Under the pieces are notes generated by a model. That model was not told where the DNA came from. It did no database searches and saw nothing but the letters and a program-made list of their open reading frames with translations. Positions 37,417-45,606 of a stretch of DNA of 64,000 nt are shown here, one piece after another. Origin of the DNA: Frigoriglobus tundricola (lineage in GTDB: Bacteria; Planctomycetota; Planctomycetia; Gemmatales; Gemmataceae); assembly GCF_013128195.2 (NCBI RefSeq), contig NZ_CP053452.2:9052001-9116000 (forward strand), read 5' to 3'. The first letter of the stretch is position 1; the number at the start of each line of letters is the position of its first letter. The position numbers and the translations under genes were made by a program.

Positions 37417-38634
37417 TCACGGCTTGCGGGGTCCCTTTTGCCAGTGCGGCCACATGGCCCCGGAGCCGGCCTTCAGAGCCGTGACCGGCGTTTCGCTCCG
37501 GTCCGCCAGGTTCATCACATAAATGTTGCGGACGCCGTTCCGCCGTGACCCGTAGACCAGCGCCGTTCCGTCCGGCGACGGCTGCGGGTGATAATGGAGC
37601 GCCCCTTCGGGCGAATCTGTCAAGCGAATGGCCTTCCCGTCGAGTCCCGTCTGAAACAGCTCCACTCGAGTGCCGACCTTCGCGGTGAAGTAGACCCGCG
37701 AGCCGTCCGCGGACCAGACGGGAAGGTCGCTGCTGCCCCCGTGGAAATCGGCCCCGTCGAGGAACTCGATCGTCCCCTTGTATCCGCCGCGGTCGGCCAG
37801 CTTCTTCAACCCGGTGCCGTCGGGTCGAACAACGTGCGGGTGGCAGTTGTAATGCTCGCCGCTGAGGAACAGCAGCCACGCCCCGTCGGGCGACCAGGTC
37901 GGACCGAAATCGAACGCGTTCCCGGTCTTGATGTGCTTCTTGCTCGTGCCGTCCGCCCGGGACACGTAGAGCTGGTAGTTCTCGTGGTAACAGACCATCT
38001 TCCCGTCGGGCGAGGCGCTGTACCCGTAAGCGAACCCGCCGCCGGTTCCCGAGACGTCGCGCTTGTTCTTCCCGTCACGGTCCATGACGTAGGGTTTTGA
38101 AACACCTTTTATGAGCGGAGTGAACCCCAGCCCGCGGCCGCCGGGAAGGTAGAACAGCCCGCCGTTGTAGTGACTGACCCGCTCGACTGCGGTCACGTTC
38201 GTGACCGCGCCCGTTGCGAGATCGAGTAGGCACGAATCGACTCTCCACCTCCCCTCGTCCATCCGAAACTGCTTGTGTTCCTCTTCCCACGCGGCGTTCT
38301 CGGGCTGTTGCCAGCCGACCCCGATGACGGCCGTCTTGCCGTCCGGCGCCCACCCGGCGAACTGGGTCCACGTGTCCGGCTCCTTCGCCAGTTCCTCGGC
38401 CAGCAGGCGCCGACCGGTACCGTCGGCCCGGACGACCGCGGCCCGCATCGTGCGGACATTGGCGTGTCGCCCGCCGGGCAGGTTGGTGCGCAACTCGGTG
38501 TAGCCGATCGCGGGGCGTCCGTCGGACGCCGCAGCCGGGCCGGGGTCCGCTGCGCCCGCAATCGAGGGAGCCGCGAGCGCGATCACCGCGCCGAGCCAGC
38601 CGCTCCGCAATCGCGAATCGGTTCGGTGTGCCAC
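37417..38634 (-). CDS. TolB/PD40-type beta-propeller protein
   Basis: 405 residues from the GTG at 38634, supported by AAGGAG six bases upstream. A signal peptide (SGWLGAVIALAAPSIAGA) is followed by PD40-type blades: FAGWAPDGKTAVIGVGW, YGYSASPDGKMVCYHE, FGPTWSPDGAWLLFLSG, LPVWSADGSRVYFTAKVG and YHPQPSPDGTALVYGSRRNGVRNIYVMNLA. It is probably an exported binding protein related to TolB propellers. No catalytic domain is attached. The IS630 element begins 107 bases upstream and may have separated it from its promoter. Confidence 0.85.
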   Translation of the reverse strand: MAHRTDSRLRSGWLGAVIALAAPSIAGAADPGPAAASDGRPAIGYTELRTNLPGGRHANVRTMRAAVVRADGTGRRLLAEELAKEPDTWTQFAGWAPDGKTAVIGVGWQQPENAAWEEEHKQFRMDEGRWRVDSCLLDLATGAVTNVTAVERVSHYNGGLFYLPGGRGLGFTPLIKGVSKPYVMDRDGKNKRDVSGTGGGFAYGYSASPDGKMVCYHENYQLYVSRADGTSKKHIKTGNAFDFGPTWSPDGAWLLFLSGEHYNCHPHVVRPDGTGLKKLADRGGYKGTIEFLDGADFHGGSSDLPVWSADGSRVYFTAKVGTRVELFQTGLDGKAIRLTDSPEGALHYHPQPSPDGTALVYGSRRNGVRNIYVMNLADRSETPVTALKAGSGAMWPHWQKGPRKP

Positions 38635-38739
38635 TCGGGCTCCTTCAGGGTGGAGGGGCCATGAACCCACAGCCGGGGGAAACCGTTCCAGTATGACCGG
38701 TACGGCACCGAGTACAAGCCGTTGATGGTGGCGGCTCGC

Positions 38740-38741
38740 TA
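38740..38741. repeat. TA target duplication, left
   Basis: IS630/Tc1 elements insert at TA and duplicate it. This copy abuts the left inverted repeat; the other is at 40126-40127. Confidence 0.8.
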
Positions 38742-38831
38742 GATCACGCTGGCTGAATTGGCCTTCCATCACGACGGGAATTTCGTCACCCTCGCGGGGT
38801 ATCCCAGATTGACACCCGAGCGGAGCCGGTC

Positions 38832-39353
38832 ATGCCAGGGAAGGCAGCCAAGGTGGTCATCACCGAGCGGCAGCAAGAGATCCTCCAACGGTGGGTTCGG
38901 TCTCGCTCCTGCCCGCGGGGGTTGGCCCAGCGAGCCGAGATCATCTTGCTCGCCTTCGACCGCCTGCAGAACGGACCGATCGCCAACCACCTCGGGTGCG
39001 AGCGGCACGCCGTCGGGATTTGGCGACGACGTTGGGCGGCCGCCTTCGACACCCTGGTTCGCATCGAGTGCCTCGAAGGTCTCTCGACCCTGGAGAGGGC
39101 AATCGAAGATGTCCTGAGTGATAACCCCAGGTCCGGTTGTCCGGGGACTTTTGCTCCCGACCAGATCGCCCGGATCATCGCCGTCGCCTGTGAGCCGCCG
39201 GAGGATTCGGGCCGACCCGTGACGCACTGGACCCCGACCGCGTTGGCCGAGGAAGTGGTGGCACGCCGGATCGTCCCCTCGATCTCCGTCCGCCACGTCG
39301 GACGCCTTTTAAAAGTGCCGAACTCCAGCCCCATCGGAGTCGGTATTGGCTGA
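38832..39353 (+). CDS. IS630 transposase, N-terminal frame
   Basis: 173 residues. It contains the helix-turn-helix region of IS630/Tc1 transposases (RGLAQRAEIILLAFDRLQNGPIANHLGCERHAVGIWRRRW) and the linker up to SISVRHVGRLLK. After that the natural sequence continues in the -1 phase; the tail VPNSSPIGVGIG is the unshifted end. The frameshift heptamer T-TTA-AAA lies at 39308-39314 in the correct phase. Confidence 0.88.
   Translation: MPGKAAKVVITERQQEILQRWVRSRSCPRGLAQRAEIILLAFDRLQNGPIANHLGCERHAVGIWRRRWAAAFDTLVRIECLEGLSTLERAIEDVLSDNPRSGCPGTFAPDQIARIIAVACEPPEDSGRPVTHWTPTALAEEVVARRIVPSISVRHVGRLLKVPNSSPIGVGIG
39308..39314 (+). promoter_or_regulatory. Programmed -1 ribosomal frameshift site (TTTAAAA)
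   Basis: The heptamer reads T-TTA-AAA in the phase of the upstream frame, the canonical X-XXY-YYZ form. After slipping, the product continues as SAELQPHRSRYWLNANPKD in phase with the catalytic part. IS630 members commonly use -1 shifting. Confidence 0.8.
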
Positions 39354-40075
39354 ACGCGAACCCCAAGGATCCCGAGGCATTCGCCCAACAAGTCCGGGAC
39401 GTGTGCGACTGCTACCAAGCTGCTCCAACGGGGTTGAAGAGCGGGGTTCACACGGTGTGCGTGGACGAGATGACGGGGGTCCAGGCGAAGGAGCGGATCG
39501 CCCCGACCAAGCCGATGCGGCCGGGTCAGGTCGAGAAAGTTGAGTTCGAGTACAAGCGGCATGGGACGCAGTGCTTGATCGGGAACTTCGAGGTCGCAAC
39601 GGGTCAGGTGATCGCCCCGACGGTTCAGGCGACGCGGGGCGAGAAGGACTTCGCCACCCACATTGAGCGAACGGTGGCGACGGACCCGCAGGCGGGTTGG
39701 ATCTTCGTGGCGGACAACCTGACGACGCACACCTCGGCGACGTTGGTGCTGTGGGTGGCGTCGCTGTGCGGGGTGGCGGCCGAGTCGCTGGGCCAGAAGG
39801 GGAAGAGCGGGGTGCTGAAGTCGGTCGCGACGCGGAAGGCGTTCCTGACGGACCCCCGTCATCGGGTGCGGTTCGTGTATGTGCCCAAGCACACGTCGTG
39901 GCTGAACCAAGTGGAGATCTGGTTCAGCGTGTTGGCGAGGCGTGTGGTGCGCCGTGGGAACTTCCGATCGGTGGCGGACCTGCGGGAGAAGATCCTGGCG
40001 TACATCGCGTACCACAACCGGACGCGAGCCAAGCCCTACAAGTGGACGTACACCGGCCGCCCGCTCAACGTGTGA
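39314..40075 (+). CDS. IS630 transposase, catalytic DDE frame (made by frameshift)
   Basis: The phase reached by -1 frameshift carries the DDE domain: VHTVCVDEMTGVQAKER (first Asp), GWIFVADNLTTHTS (second Asp), VRFVYVPKHTSWLNQVEIWFSVLARRVV (third acidic residue, typical of IS630) and YIAYHNRTRAKPYKWTYTGRPL. It has no good start codon of its own, consistent with expression only as a fusion of about 414 residues. Confidence 0.88.
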   Translation, partial: SAELQPHRSRYWLNANPKDPEAFAQQVRDVCDCYQAAPTGLKSGVHTVCVDEMTGVQAKERIAPTKPMRPGQVEKVEFEYKRHGTQCLIGNFEVATGQVIAPTVQATRGEKDFATHIERTVATDPQAGWIFVADNLTTHTSATLVLWVASLCGVAAESLGQKGKSGVLKSVATRKAFLTDPRHRVRFVYVPKHTSWLNQVEIWFSVLARRVVRRGNFRSVADLREKILAYIAYHNRTRAKPYKWTYTGRPLNV

Positions 40076-40124
40076 CACCAGGAAACCCTCTGCCTTGGTG
40101 GCAGCCGAATTCAGCCAACGTGAT

Positions 40125-40574
40125 CTAGTCCGCAGGGACCAGACGATCGAACAGTGCCCGGTACTCCTCCTCGAGCCGTCGTAGCGCCGCTCTCTGGCAC
40201 GGCGAATCGGCCGCGCCACGACTGCGGATCTTACTGATCGCGTAGTAGGCGAGGACCTCGTGATCGGTCGGCTTCCGCCCCCGGAAATATTTGCCAAGAT
40301 CCAGAACGATCACACGAACGTAGCCCTGGAAAACGGATTGTAACTCGACAACGGCCTCGGCGAGGGTGACCTTACCGACGGCGAGGCGCGCCACGATCGC
40401 AGCGGCCACCTCGAACTGGTGCCGCTGGGCGATCACTCGTTCGACGAGGTCCTCGCGGTGAAGCGACTCGGCCTGACGGGTCCGGGCCATCCGCTCGCGC
40501 TGCGCCCAGAGCGTCGCGAGTGCGGCAACGAACGTGACGAAGCAGGCGGCCCTGAGTGACGCGGAAGAAACCAT
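40125..40574 (-). CDS. Small membrane-anchored protein, unknown function
   Basis: 149 residues from the ATG at 40574 (AAGGTG seven bases upstream). One N-terminal hydrophobic segment (AACFVTFVAALATLWA) is followed by a charged helical domain (AESLHREDLVERVIAQRHQFEVAAAIVARLAVGKVTLAEAVVELQSVF, then YYAISKIRSRGA). I do not recognise the family. The last codon and TAG stop coincide with the IS630 insertion point; the stop would be TAG both before and after insertion, so the protein is not truncated. Confidence 0.65.
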   Translation of the reverse strand: MVSSASLRAACFVTFVAALATLWAQRERMARTRQAESLHREDLVERVIAQRHQFEVAAAIVARLAVGKVTLAEAVVELQSVFQGYVRVIVLDLGKYFRGRKPTDHEVLAYYAISKIRSRGAADSPCQRAALRRLEEEYRALFDRLVPAD

Positions 40575-40925
40575 GAGCAACACCTTGGGCGTTCGCGGGC
40601 CGTGGCCCGCAGGGGAGAGAAGCGCCGAGTGTGCGAGACGCGTGCTCACGAACCGGGGTTCGTCCGGCTGCGAGTCGGGTCGGCGCACGCATAGAGAACG
40701 AGGCGCGCGCCGCCAGTCGCTGCCGAAACAACCGCCGGGCTCACCAAGATCATCTATTGCGAGAACAAGAGCAATACCAAACCATGAAGAATATGCACGA
40801 CCTGTACGACGGGACTGATGGGCAGATCACCAACCTGGAATTCACCGGGCGGGTTTTGATTTTGGGGTCGGGGCGGAGGAGCCCCCAAGGCCGGGTCGTG
40901 GGCCAGTCGGACAGGTGCCGGAACG
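40575..40925. other. Intergenic region with a possible gene fragment
   Basis: It holds a 7-bp perfect hairpin GCGGGCC/GGCCCGC (40595-40610) in the leader of the small membrane protein. On the plus strand at 40784 there is a short reading frame, MKNMHDLYDGTDGQITNLEF then TGRVLILGSG, that looks like a Rossmann-fold N-terminus and then loses sense. It may be the stub of a deleted dehydrogenase-like gene. Confidence 0.35.
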
Positions 40926-41333
40926 TCAACGGGTTGCATCGACTGTCCGGGACCGCGGGCCGGAAACGGTCCGCTCGGAGGCCGAGGGGCGACAGAGGCG
41001 GCCACGCTCCGCACCCCGGTGTGGACCATTTGCCCGCACCACCAGCCAGACAACCGATTGTCCTTGAGCCTCGCTCCGCACCCCAGAAAACATGTGGCAC
41101 ACGCAGGTGAGGTGCGACAGCGGGGTCAGGTTGGTGTCGCCCTCGATCCGCACGCCGAGGTCGGGTGCGCGGTCGCGGGTGCGTGCCGCGGCCCCGTGGG
41201 TGACTAACAGAAATGACGGCAGGAGCGCCGCGACGGTGCGGAACAGGTCCCCGCTCGCCTCGTCCGTCTCGGGCGGGAAGAACTCGCCGCTGACCGTGGT
41301 CGGGCGCCGGGAGGAGGTGTCCCGAAGGGGCAC
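40926..41333 (-). CDS. Hypothetical protein coupled to nrdB
   Basis: A 135-residue open frame whose GTG start lies two bases after the nrdB stop (TGA-CC-GTG), suggesting translational coupling. The first two thirds look protein-like (ASGDLFRTVAALLPSFLLVTH, DLGVRIEGDTNLTPLSHLTC); the end is Arg/Gly/Ser-rich and looks like shadow sequence. I recognise no family. It could be a real small nrd-linked protein, a decayed one, or chance open sequence in GC-rich DNA. Confidence 0.35.
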   Translation of the reverse strand: MPLRDTSSRRPTTVSGEFFPPETDEASGDLFRTVAALLPSFLLVTHGAAARTRDRAPDLGVRIEGDTNLTPLSHLTCVCHMFSGVRSEAQGQSVVWLVVRANGPHRGAERGRLCRPSASERTVSGPRSRTVDATR

Positions 41334-41335
41334 GG

Positions 41336-42334
41336 TCAGAACTCCTCACCGAACGCGACGGCCCCGGTCACGCCGAGCTGGTAGGCCGACACCCGCCGCT
41401 CGAAGAAGTTGGTCAGCTCCTGAACGTCCTGGAGGTCCATGAAGTCGAACGGGTTTTTCGCCCCGAACACCGGCGCGATCCCGAGCGCCTCCAGGCGCCG
41501 GTCGGCGACGTACTCGAGGTAGGCGCGGAGGTCGGTGAGCGACAGCCCGGCGACCCCCATGCCGAGCACGTCGCGGGCGAACGTGGTCTCGCACTCGACC
41601 GCCTCGCGCAGCATCGCGACGATCTGCGCGTCCAGCTCGGCGTCGAACAGGTCGGGGTCCTCTCGGCGCACGGTGTCGATCACCCGGAACGCGAACGCCA
41701 TGTGCGCGCTCTCGTCCCGGAACACCCAGTTCGTCCCGGTCGCGAGCCCGTGCAAGAGCCCCTTGGACCGGAGGAAGTACACGTAGGCGAACGCCGCGAA
41801 GAAGAACAGCCCCTCGATGCACGCCGCGAAACACACCACGTTCAGGAGAAAGGCCCGGCGGTCGGCCCGCGTTTCCAGCCGGTCCAGCCCGTCGACGGAG
41901 TCGATCCACTTGAAGCAGAAATCGGCCTTCAGCTTGATGGACGGGATGTTGTCCACGGCGGCGAACGCGGCCTCGCGCTCGCTCATGTCCGGTAGGTAGT
42001 TGTCGAGCAGCGTCAGGTAGAACTGAACGTGCAGCGCCTCCTCGTAGAGCTGCCGCGACAGGTACATCCGCGCCTCTGGCGCGTTGACGTGCTTGTACAG
42101 GTTCAGCACCAGGTTGTTGCCGACGATCGAGTCGCCGGTGGCGAAGAACGCGACCAGCCGGTGGATCAGGTGCCGCTCGGCCGGGGTGACGCGGGTCCGC
42201 AGGTCGGTGAGGTCGGTGGAGAAGTCCACCTCGTCCACGGTCCAGGTGTTTTTGATCGCGTCCTTGTACATCTCGAAAAAGTCGGGGTAGCGCATCGGGC
42301 GCAGGGTCAGGCTCATGCCGGGGTCGAGGAGCAT
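41336..42334 (-). CDS. nrdB: Class I ribonucleotide reductase beta subunit
   Basis: 332 residues of the ferritin-like radical-generating subunit. Metal ligands follow the class I pattern: D in FFATGDSIVGNN, EEALH (E and H three apart) and, four residues on, the Tyr at the radical position (HVQFY), then EGLFF and DESAHM as the second carboxylate pair. The C-terminus (FERRVSAYQLGVTGAVAFGEEF) provides the tail that binds the alpha subunit. AGAGG lies six bases before the ATG. It pairs with nrdA upstream on the same strand and would share its cobalamin control. Confidence 0.93.
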   Translation of the reverse strand: MLLDPGMSLTLRPMRYPDFFEMYKDAIKNTWTVDEVDFSTDLTDLRTRVTPAERHLIHRLVAFFATGDSIVGNNLVLNLYKHVNAPEARMYLSRQLYEEALHVQFYLTLLDNYLPDMSEREAAFAAVDNIPSIKLKADFCFKWIDSVDGLDRLETRADRRAFLLNVVCFAACIEGLFFFAAFAYVYFLRSKGLLHGLATGTNWVFRDESAHMAFAFRVIDTVRREDPDLFDAELDAQIVAMLREAVECETTFARDVLGMGVAGLSLTDLRAYLEYVADRRLEALGIAPVFGAKNPFDFMDLQDVQELTNFFERRVSAYQLGVTGAVAFGEEF

Positions 42335-42398
42335 CGGGAACCTCTGGGGTGTCGCAATCGTGCGGGTGTCGAGCCGTCGGTGCAGGTACTTTTTCTGA

Positions 42399-42461
42399 AG
42401 CCGGCCGCTGTGGGGCCGGTGGTCCGCGCGTCGTGTCGCTCCGGCCCCACAGCGGCCGGCT
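42399..42461. repeat. 21-bp perfect inverted repeat between nrdA and nrdB
   Basis: Arms 42399-42419 and 42441-42461 are fully complementary around a 21-base loop; TTCTGA/TCAGAA extends the pairing outward. It lies in the nrdA-nrdB gap, so the polycistronic RNA must contain it. It could be a mobile REP-like hairpin, a stabilising stem or a partial terminator. Confidence 0.75.
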
Positions 42462-42506
42462 ACAGTCAGAAATCACCACGATTCCGCGTCAGTCGGCGCA
42501 CGCGCG

Positions 42507-44894
42507 TTACTGACACGCTTCGCACGCGCTGGGGTTTTCGAGCGAGCAGGTGACCGCCGCCGCGTCGGGCGCGGCCTTTGAAACGGTCGTCTTGGCGATG
42601 GCGGTCGCCGGGCGCGAGCGCAGGTAGTAGGTCGTTTTGAGCCCGCGCTTCCACGCGTACATGTACATCGACGACATCTTGCCGATGGTCGGGCTCTCCA
42701 GGAACAGGTTGAGCGACTGGCTCTGGTCGATGAACGGCCCGCGGCCAGCGGCCATGTCGATCAGCGCCCGCATCGGCACCTCCCAGGCCGTGCGGTACAC
42801 CGCCCGTAGGTGCGCGGGCAGCTCCTCGAGCCCCTGGACCGAGCCGTCCGCGAGTTTGATCTTCGCGCGGACCGCGTCGGTCCAGAGCCCGAGGGCCTTG
42901 AGGTCGTCTACGAGGTAGCGGTTCATCTGGAGGAACTCTCCGGAGAGCGTCTCCCGCTTGAACAGGTTCGACACCTGCGGCTCGGTACACTCGTATGCTC
43001 CCACGATCGACGCGATCGTGGCCGTCGGCGCGATCGCCACCAGGAGCGAGTTGCGCAGGCCGGTTGTGCGGACCCTCTCCCGGAGGGCGTCCCACCGCGC
43101 CGCTTCGACCGGAGTCACGCCCCACAGATCGAACTGGAGCACCCCGCCCGCCGCGCGCGTCTCCGCGAACGCCGGGTGCGGTCCGTGCAGGGCGGCCAGG
43201 GCGCAGGAGGTCGCGAGCGCGTGGTAGTAGATCTCCTCCTGAATGCGTTGCGACAGCGCGCGGGCGGCGGGGGCGTCGAACGGGAGCTTCAGCTTGAAGA
43301 ACACGTCCTGGAGCCCCATCACCCCGAGCCCCACTGGGCGCCACCGCGCGTTCGACGCGGCGGCCGCCGGGGTCGGGTAGAAGTTCACATCAATGACGCG
43401 GTCGAGGAACCGCACCGCCGTGCGGACCGTTTCGGCCAGCGCCGCAAAGTCGAACCCGGCCGCCGTGACGTGCCGGGCGAGGTTCACCGACCCCAGGTTG
43501 CACACCGCGGTCTCGCCCGCCGCGGTCACCTCGACGATCTCGGTACACAGGTTGGAGCTGTGGACCACGGCCCGCGCCGCGCCGGTCTGGTTGCACGTGC
43601 GGTTGCACGCGTCCTTGAAGGTCATCCACCCGTTGCCGGTCTCGGCGAGCGTCTTCATCATCCGCGCGTACAGGTCGCGGGCCGGCACCGTCTTCACAGC
43701 CAGGCCGCGGGCCTCTGCTTCCGCGTAGGCCGCGTCGAACGCATCGCCGAACAGGTCGGTCAGGTACGGGACCGCCTTCGGGTCGAACAGCGACCACGCC
43801 CCGCCCGCCTCCACGCGCCGCATGAACAGGTCCGGCACCCAGTTGGCGAGGTTCAGGTTGTACGCGCGCCGCGCCGGGTCGCCGGTATTGTCACGCAGCT
43901 CCAAAAACTCCTCGACGTCCGCGTGCCACGTCTCCAGGTAGACGCAGCACGCGCCCTTGCGCTTCCCGCCCTGGTTGACGGCGGCGACCGACGAATCGAG
44001 CGTTTTGAGCCACGGGACGATGCCGTTGCTGTGCCCGTTCGTGCCGCGGATTAGCGACCCCCGCGAGCGGACGCGGTGGTACGCCAGGCCGATCCCGCCG
44101 GCGAACTTGGACAGCTTCGCCACGTCGGCGTAGCGGTCGTAGATCGCCTCGAGGTCGTCGGCGGGCGAGTCGAGCAGGTAGCACGACGACATCTGCGGGC
44201 GCGCCGTTCCGGAGTTGAACAGCGTCGGGGTGCTCGGCAGGTACCGGTGCGCCGACATCAGCCGGAACAGTTCGATCGCGTCCGCCGCGGACTCGGCGAG
44301 CCCGCACGCGACCCGTAGGAAGAAGAACGCGGGCGTTTCGATGACGTGGCGCGTTTCGGGGTGGCGGAGCAGGTAGCGGTCGTACACCGTCCGCAGCCCG
44401 AAGTACTCGAACAGGTCCGGGTGCGGTTCGGCCGCGGCGGCGTTGAGCTTGCGGGCGCTGGCCGCGACGAACGCCACCGTCCCCTCGGCCACCAGCCCGT
44501 GCCGGTACCCGGCCGCGACCGACTGGGAGAACGAGTGAACGTCCTGGTTCGTGACCTCCTTGTCGATATAGGTCGCGAGCAAGCGGGCCGCGAGCCTCGA
44601 ATACTCAGGCTCTTCGGCGATGAGGCCGGCGGCGGTCTGGATCGAGAGCCGGTCGAGTTCGGCGGTGGTCGCGCCGTCGTACAGGCCGCCGATCGTCTTC
44701 ACCGCGACGCGCATCGGGTCCACGCCGGGCAGCCCGCCGGCGCACCGCTGCACGGCGCGAACGATCTTGTTCACGTTAACGTCTTCGAGCGTGCCGTTCC
44801 GCTTGCGGACCTTCATGAGCGAGTGAGAATCAGGGAGCCGCGAGTGGGCCACGGGCGGGGGGGTGACGGTGAGATCAGCGAAAGGGGTGGTCAC
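42507..44894 (-). CDS. nrdA: Class Ia ribonucleotide reductase alpha subunit
   Basis: 795 residues, reducing ribonucleotides to deoxyribonucleotides. An ATP-cone is at the N-terminus (MKVRKRNGTLEDVNVNKIVRAV). Catalytic parts are visible: redox Cys in MSSCYLLDS, NLCTE with the thiyl-radical Cys and Glu, the second redox Cys in AVCNLGSVNL, and the C-terminal CxxC (SACEACQ). The start is taken as GTG at 44894 because GGGAGAG lies 6-7 bases upstream; the ATG at 44816 has no such site. A cobalamin riboswitch lies about 140 bases upstream, so expression should fall when B12 is plentiful, presumably because a B12-dependent class II enzyme takes over (none is seen in this window). Confidence 0.95.
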   Translation of the reverse strand: MTTPFADLTVTPPPVAHSRLPDSHSLMKVRKRNGTLEDVNVNKIVRAVQRCAGGLPGVDPMRVAVKTIGGLYDGATTAELDRLSIQTAAGLIAEEPEYSRLAARLLATYIDKEVTNQDVHSFSQSVAAGYRHGLVAEGTVAFVAASARKLNAAAAEPHPDLFEYFGLRTVYDRYLLRHPETRHVIETPAFFFLRVACGLAESAADAIELFRLMSAHRYLPSTPTLFNSGTARPQMSSCYLLDSPADDLEAIYDRYADVAKLSKFAGGIGLAYHRVRSRGSLIRGTNGHSNGIVPWLKTLDSSVAAVNQGGKRKGACCVYLETWHADVEEFLELRDNTGDPARRAYNLNLANWVPDLFMRRVEAGGAWSLFDPKAVPYLTDLFGDAFDAAYAEAEARGLAVKTVPARDLYARMMKTLAETGNGWMTFKDACNRTCNQTGAARAVVHSSNLCTEIVEVTAAGETAVCNLGSVNLARHVTAAGFDFAALAETVRTAVRFLDRVIDVNFYPTPAAAASNARWRPVGLGVMGLQDVFFKLKLPFDAPAARALSQRIQEEIYYHALATSCALAALHGPHPAFAETRAAGGVLQFDLWGVTPVEAARWDALRERVRTTGLRNSLLVAIAPTATIASIVGAYECTEPQVSNLFKRETLSGEFLQMNRYLVDDLKALGLWTDAVRAKIKLADGSVQGLEELPAHLRAVYRTAWEVPMRALIDMAAGRGPFIDQSQSLNLFLESPTIGKMSSMYMYAWKRGLKTTYYLRSRPATAIAKTTVSKAAPDAAAVTCSLENPSACEACQ

Positions 44895-45033
44895 GGCTCT
44901 CTCTCCCGGTGAACGCGGCGTGCGCGGGGAAAGAGCGAAGGCGGATGGGGGGTGCGCATGCGCGCACGCAGCCGACCGCCCGCGGCCCTCCCCTCGAAGG
45001 CACGGGTGTGACACGCGGCGCAGGTGCGCGGCG

Positions 45034-45226
45034 CGGTCGGCGGCAGGTCTTCGGACTTCGGGCGCGTGCGGCGGACCGCACACCTACTGGCCGTCGCTTC
45101 CCGGCTCACGTGGGCCAGTGCGTGTGACGGCGGTCGTTCCCGTTACCGCTGCGTGGGGCAGTTCCGGATTCGCACCGGATTCCCTCTTAGTCGGCCCGCG
45201 CGGACGCGCGGGCCGAACCGACGACT
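45034..45226 (-). promoter_or_regulatory. Cobalamin (adenosylcobalamin) riboswitch upstream of nrdA
   Basis: On the minus strand the conserved blocks occur in order: P2 stem (CCCGCGCG/CGCGCGGG), TAAGAGGGAATCCGGTGCGA, ACTGCCCCACGCAGCGGTAA, CACTGGCCC, GGGAAGCGACGGCCAGTAGG, and AGTCCGAAGACCTGCCG (the B12-box end), with P1 pairing GTCGG/CCGAC. The order and spacing match the E. coli btuB element. It precedes nrdA by about 140 bases. Confidence 0.93.
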
Positions 45227-45324
45227 CCACCAATGATCGGCCGCCCGCGCTGCGGGCCGGAGTCAAAATCTCCGGCCCGGAACCGATTGGCACAACTGCG
45301 GGGCGGGCGCGTGGCCTGTGCGGG

Positions 45325-45606
45325 TTACACGGAACCGGCCGGCACACGAGCATGCAGGGCGCGGGCCGCGTCGATCATCGCGACCAGCGGCGGCCGCATC
45401 TCATCCCACTTCCGGGTCTTCAGCCCGCGGTCGGGGTCCACCCACAGCTGCTCCGCGCCCGGCAGCGCAGCGCCTTGTCGAAAAACTGTTCCACCTCCGC
45501 CTGCGACGACACCCACGGCGAGCGGATGTCGTACACCCCCCGACCCGAGCTTGTTCGTGTACCGGAATGCCGCAAACGCGTTCGTGAAGCTACACACCCG
45601 GCGTAG
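45325..45606 (-). pseudogene. metE: metE (cobalamin-independent methionine synthase) C-terminal remnant
   Basis: About 90 residues of MetE C-terminus read in broken phases: AFAAFRYTNKLGSG, then (other phase) GVYDIRSPWVSSQAEVEQFF, then back to LWVDPDRGLKTRKWDEMRPP and a stop at 45325. At least two compensating indels are needed, one in a G run, so it cannot make a protein. The 5' side ends where IS66-like sequence begins, suggesting the gene was cut by an IS. MetE is itself often B12-controlled, which fits the riboswitch-rich region. Confidence 0.75.

Larger units (their letters stand above)
38742..40125 (+). mobile_element. IS630-family insertion sequence, complete
   Basis: Terminal inverted repeats GATCACGCTGGCTGAATT (38742-38759) and AATTCAGCCAACGTGATC (40108-40125) match at 17 of 18 positions and are flanked by TA on both sides. 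Two overlapping transposase frames are joined by a -1 slippery site at 39308. The element landed exactly at the TAG stop codon of the minus-strand gene at 40125-40574 without changing that stop. Confidence 0.92.
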
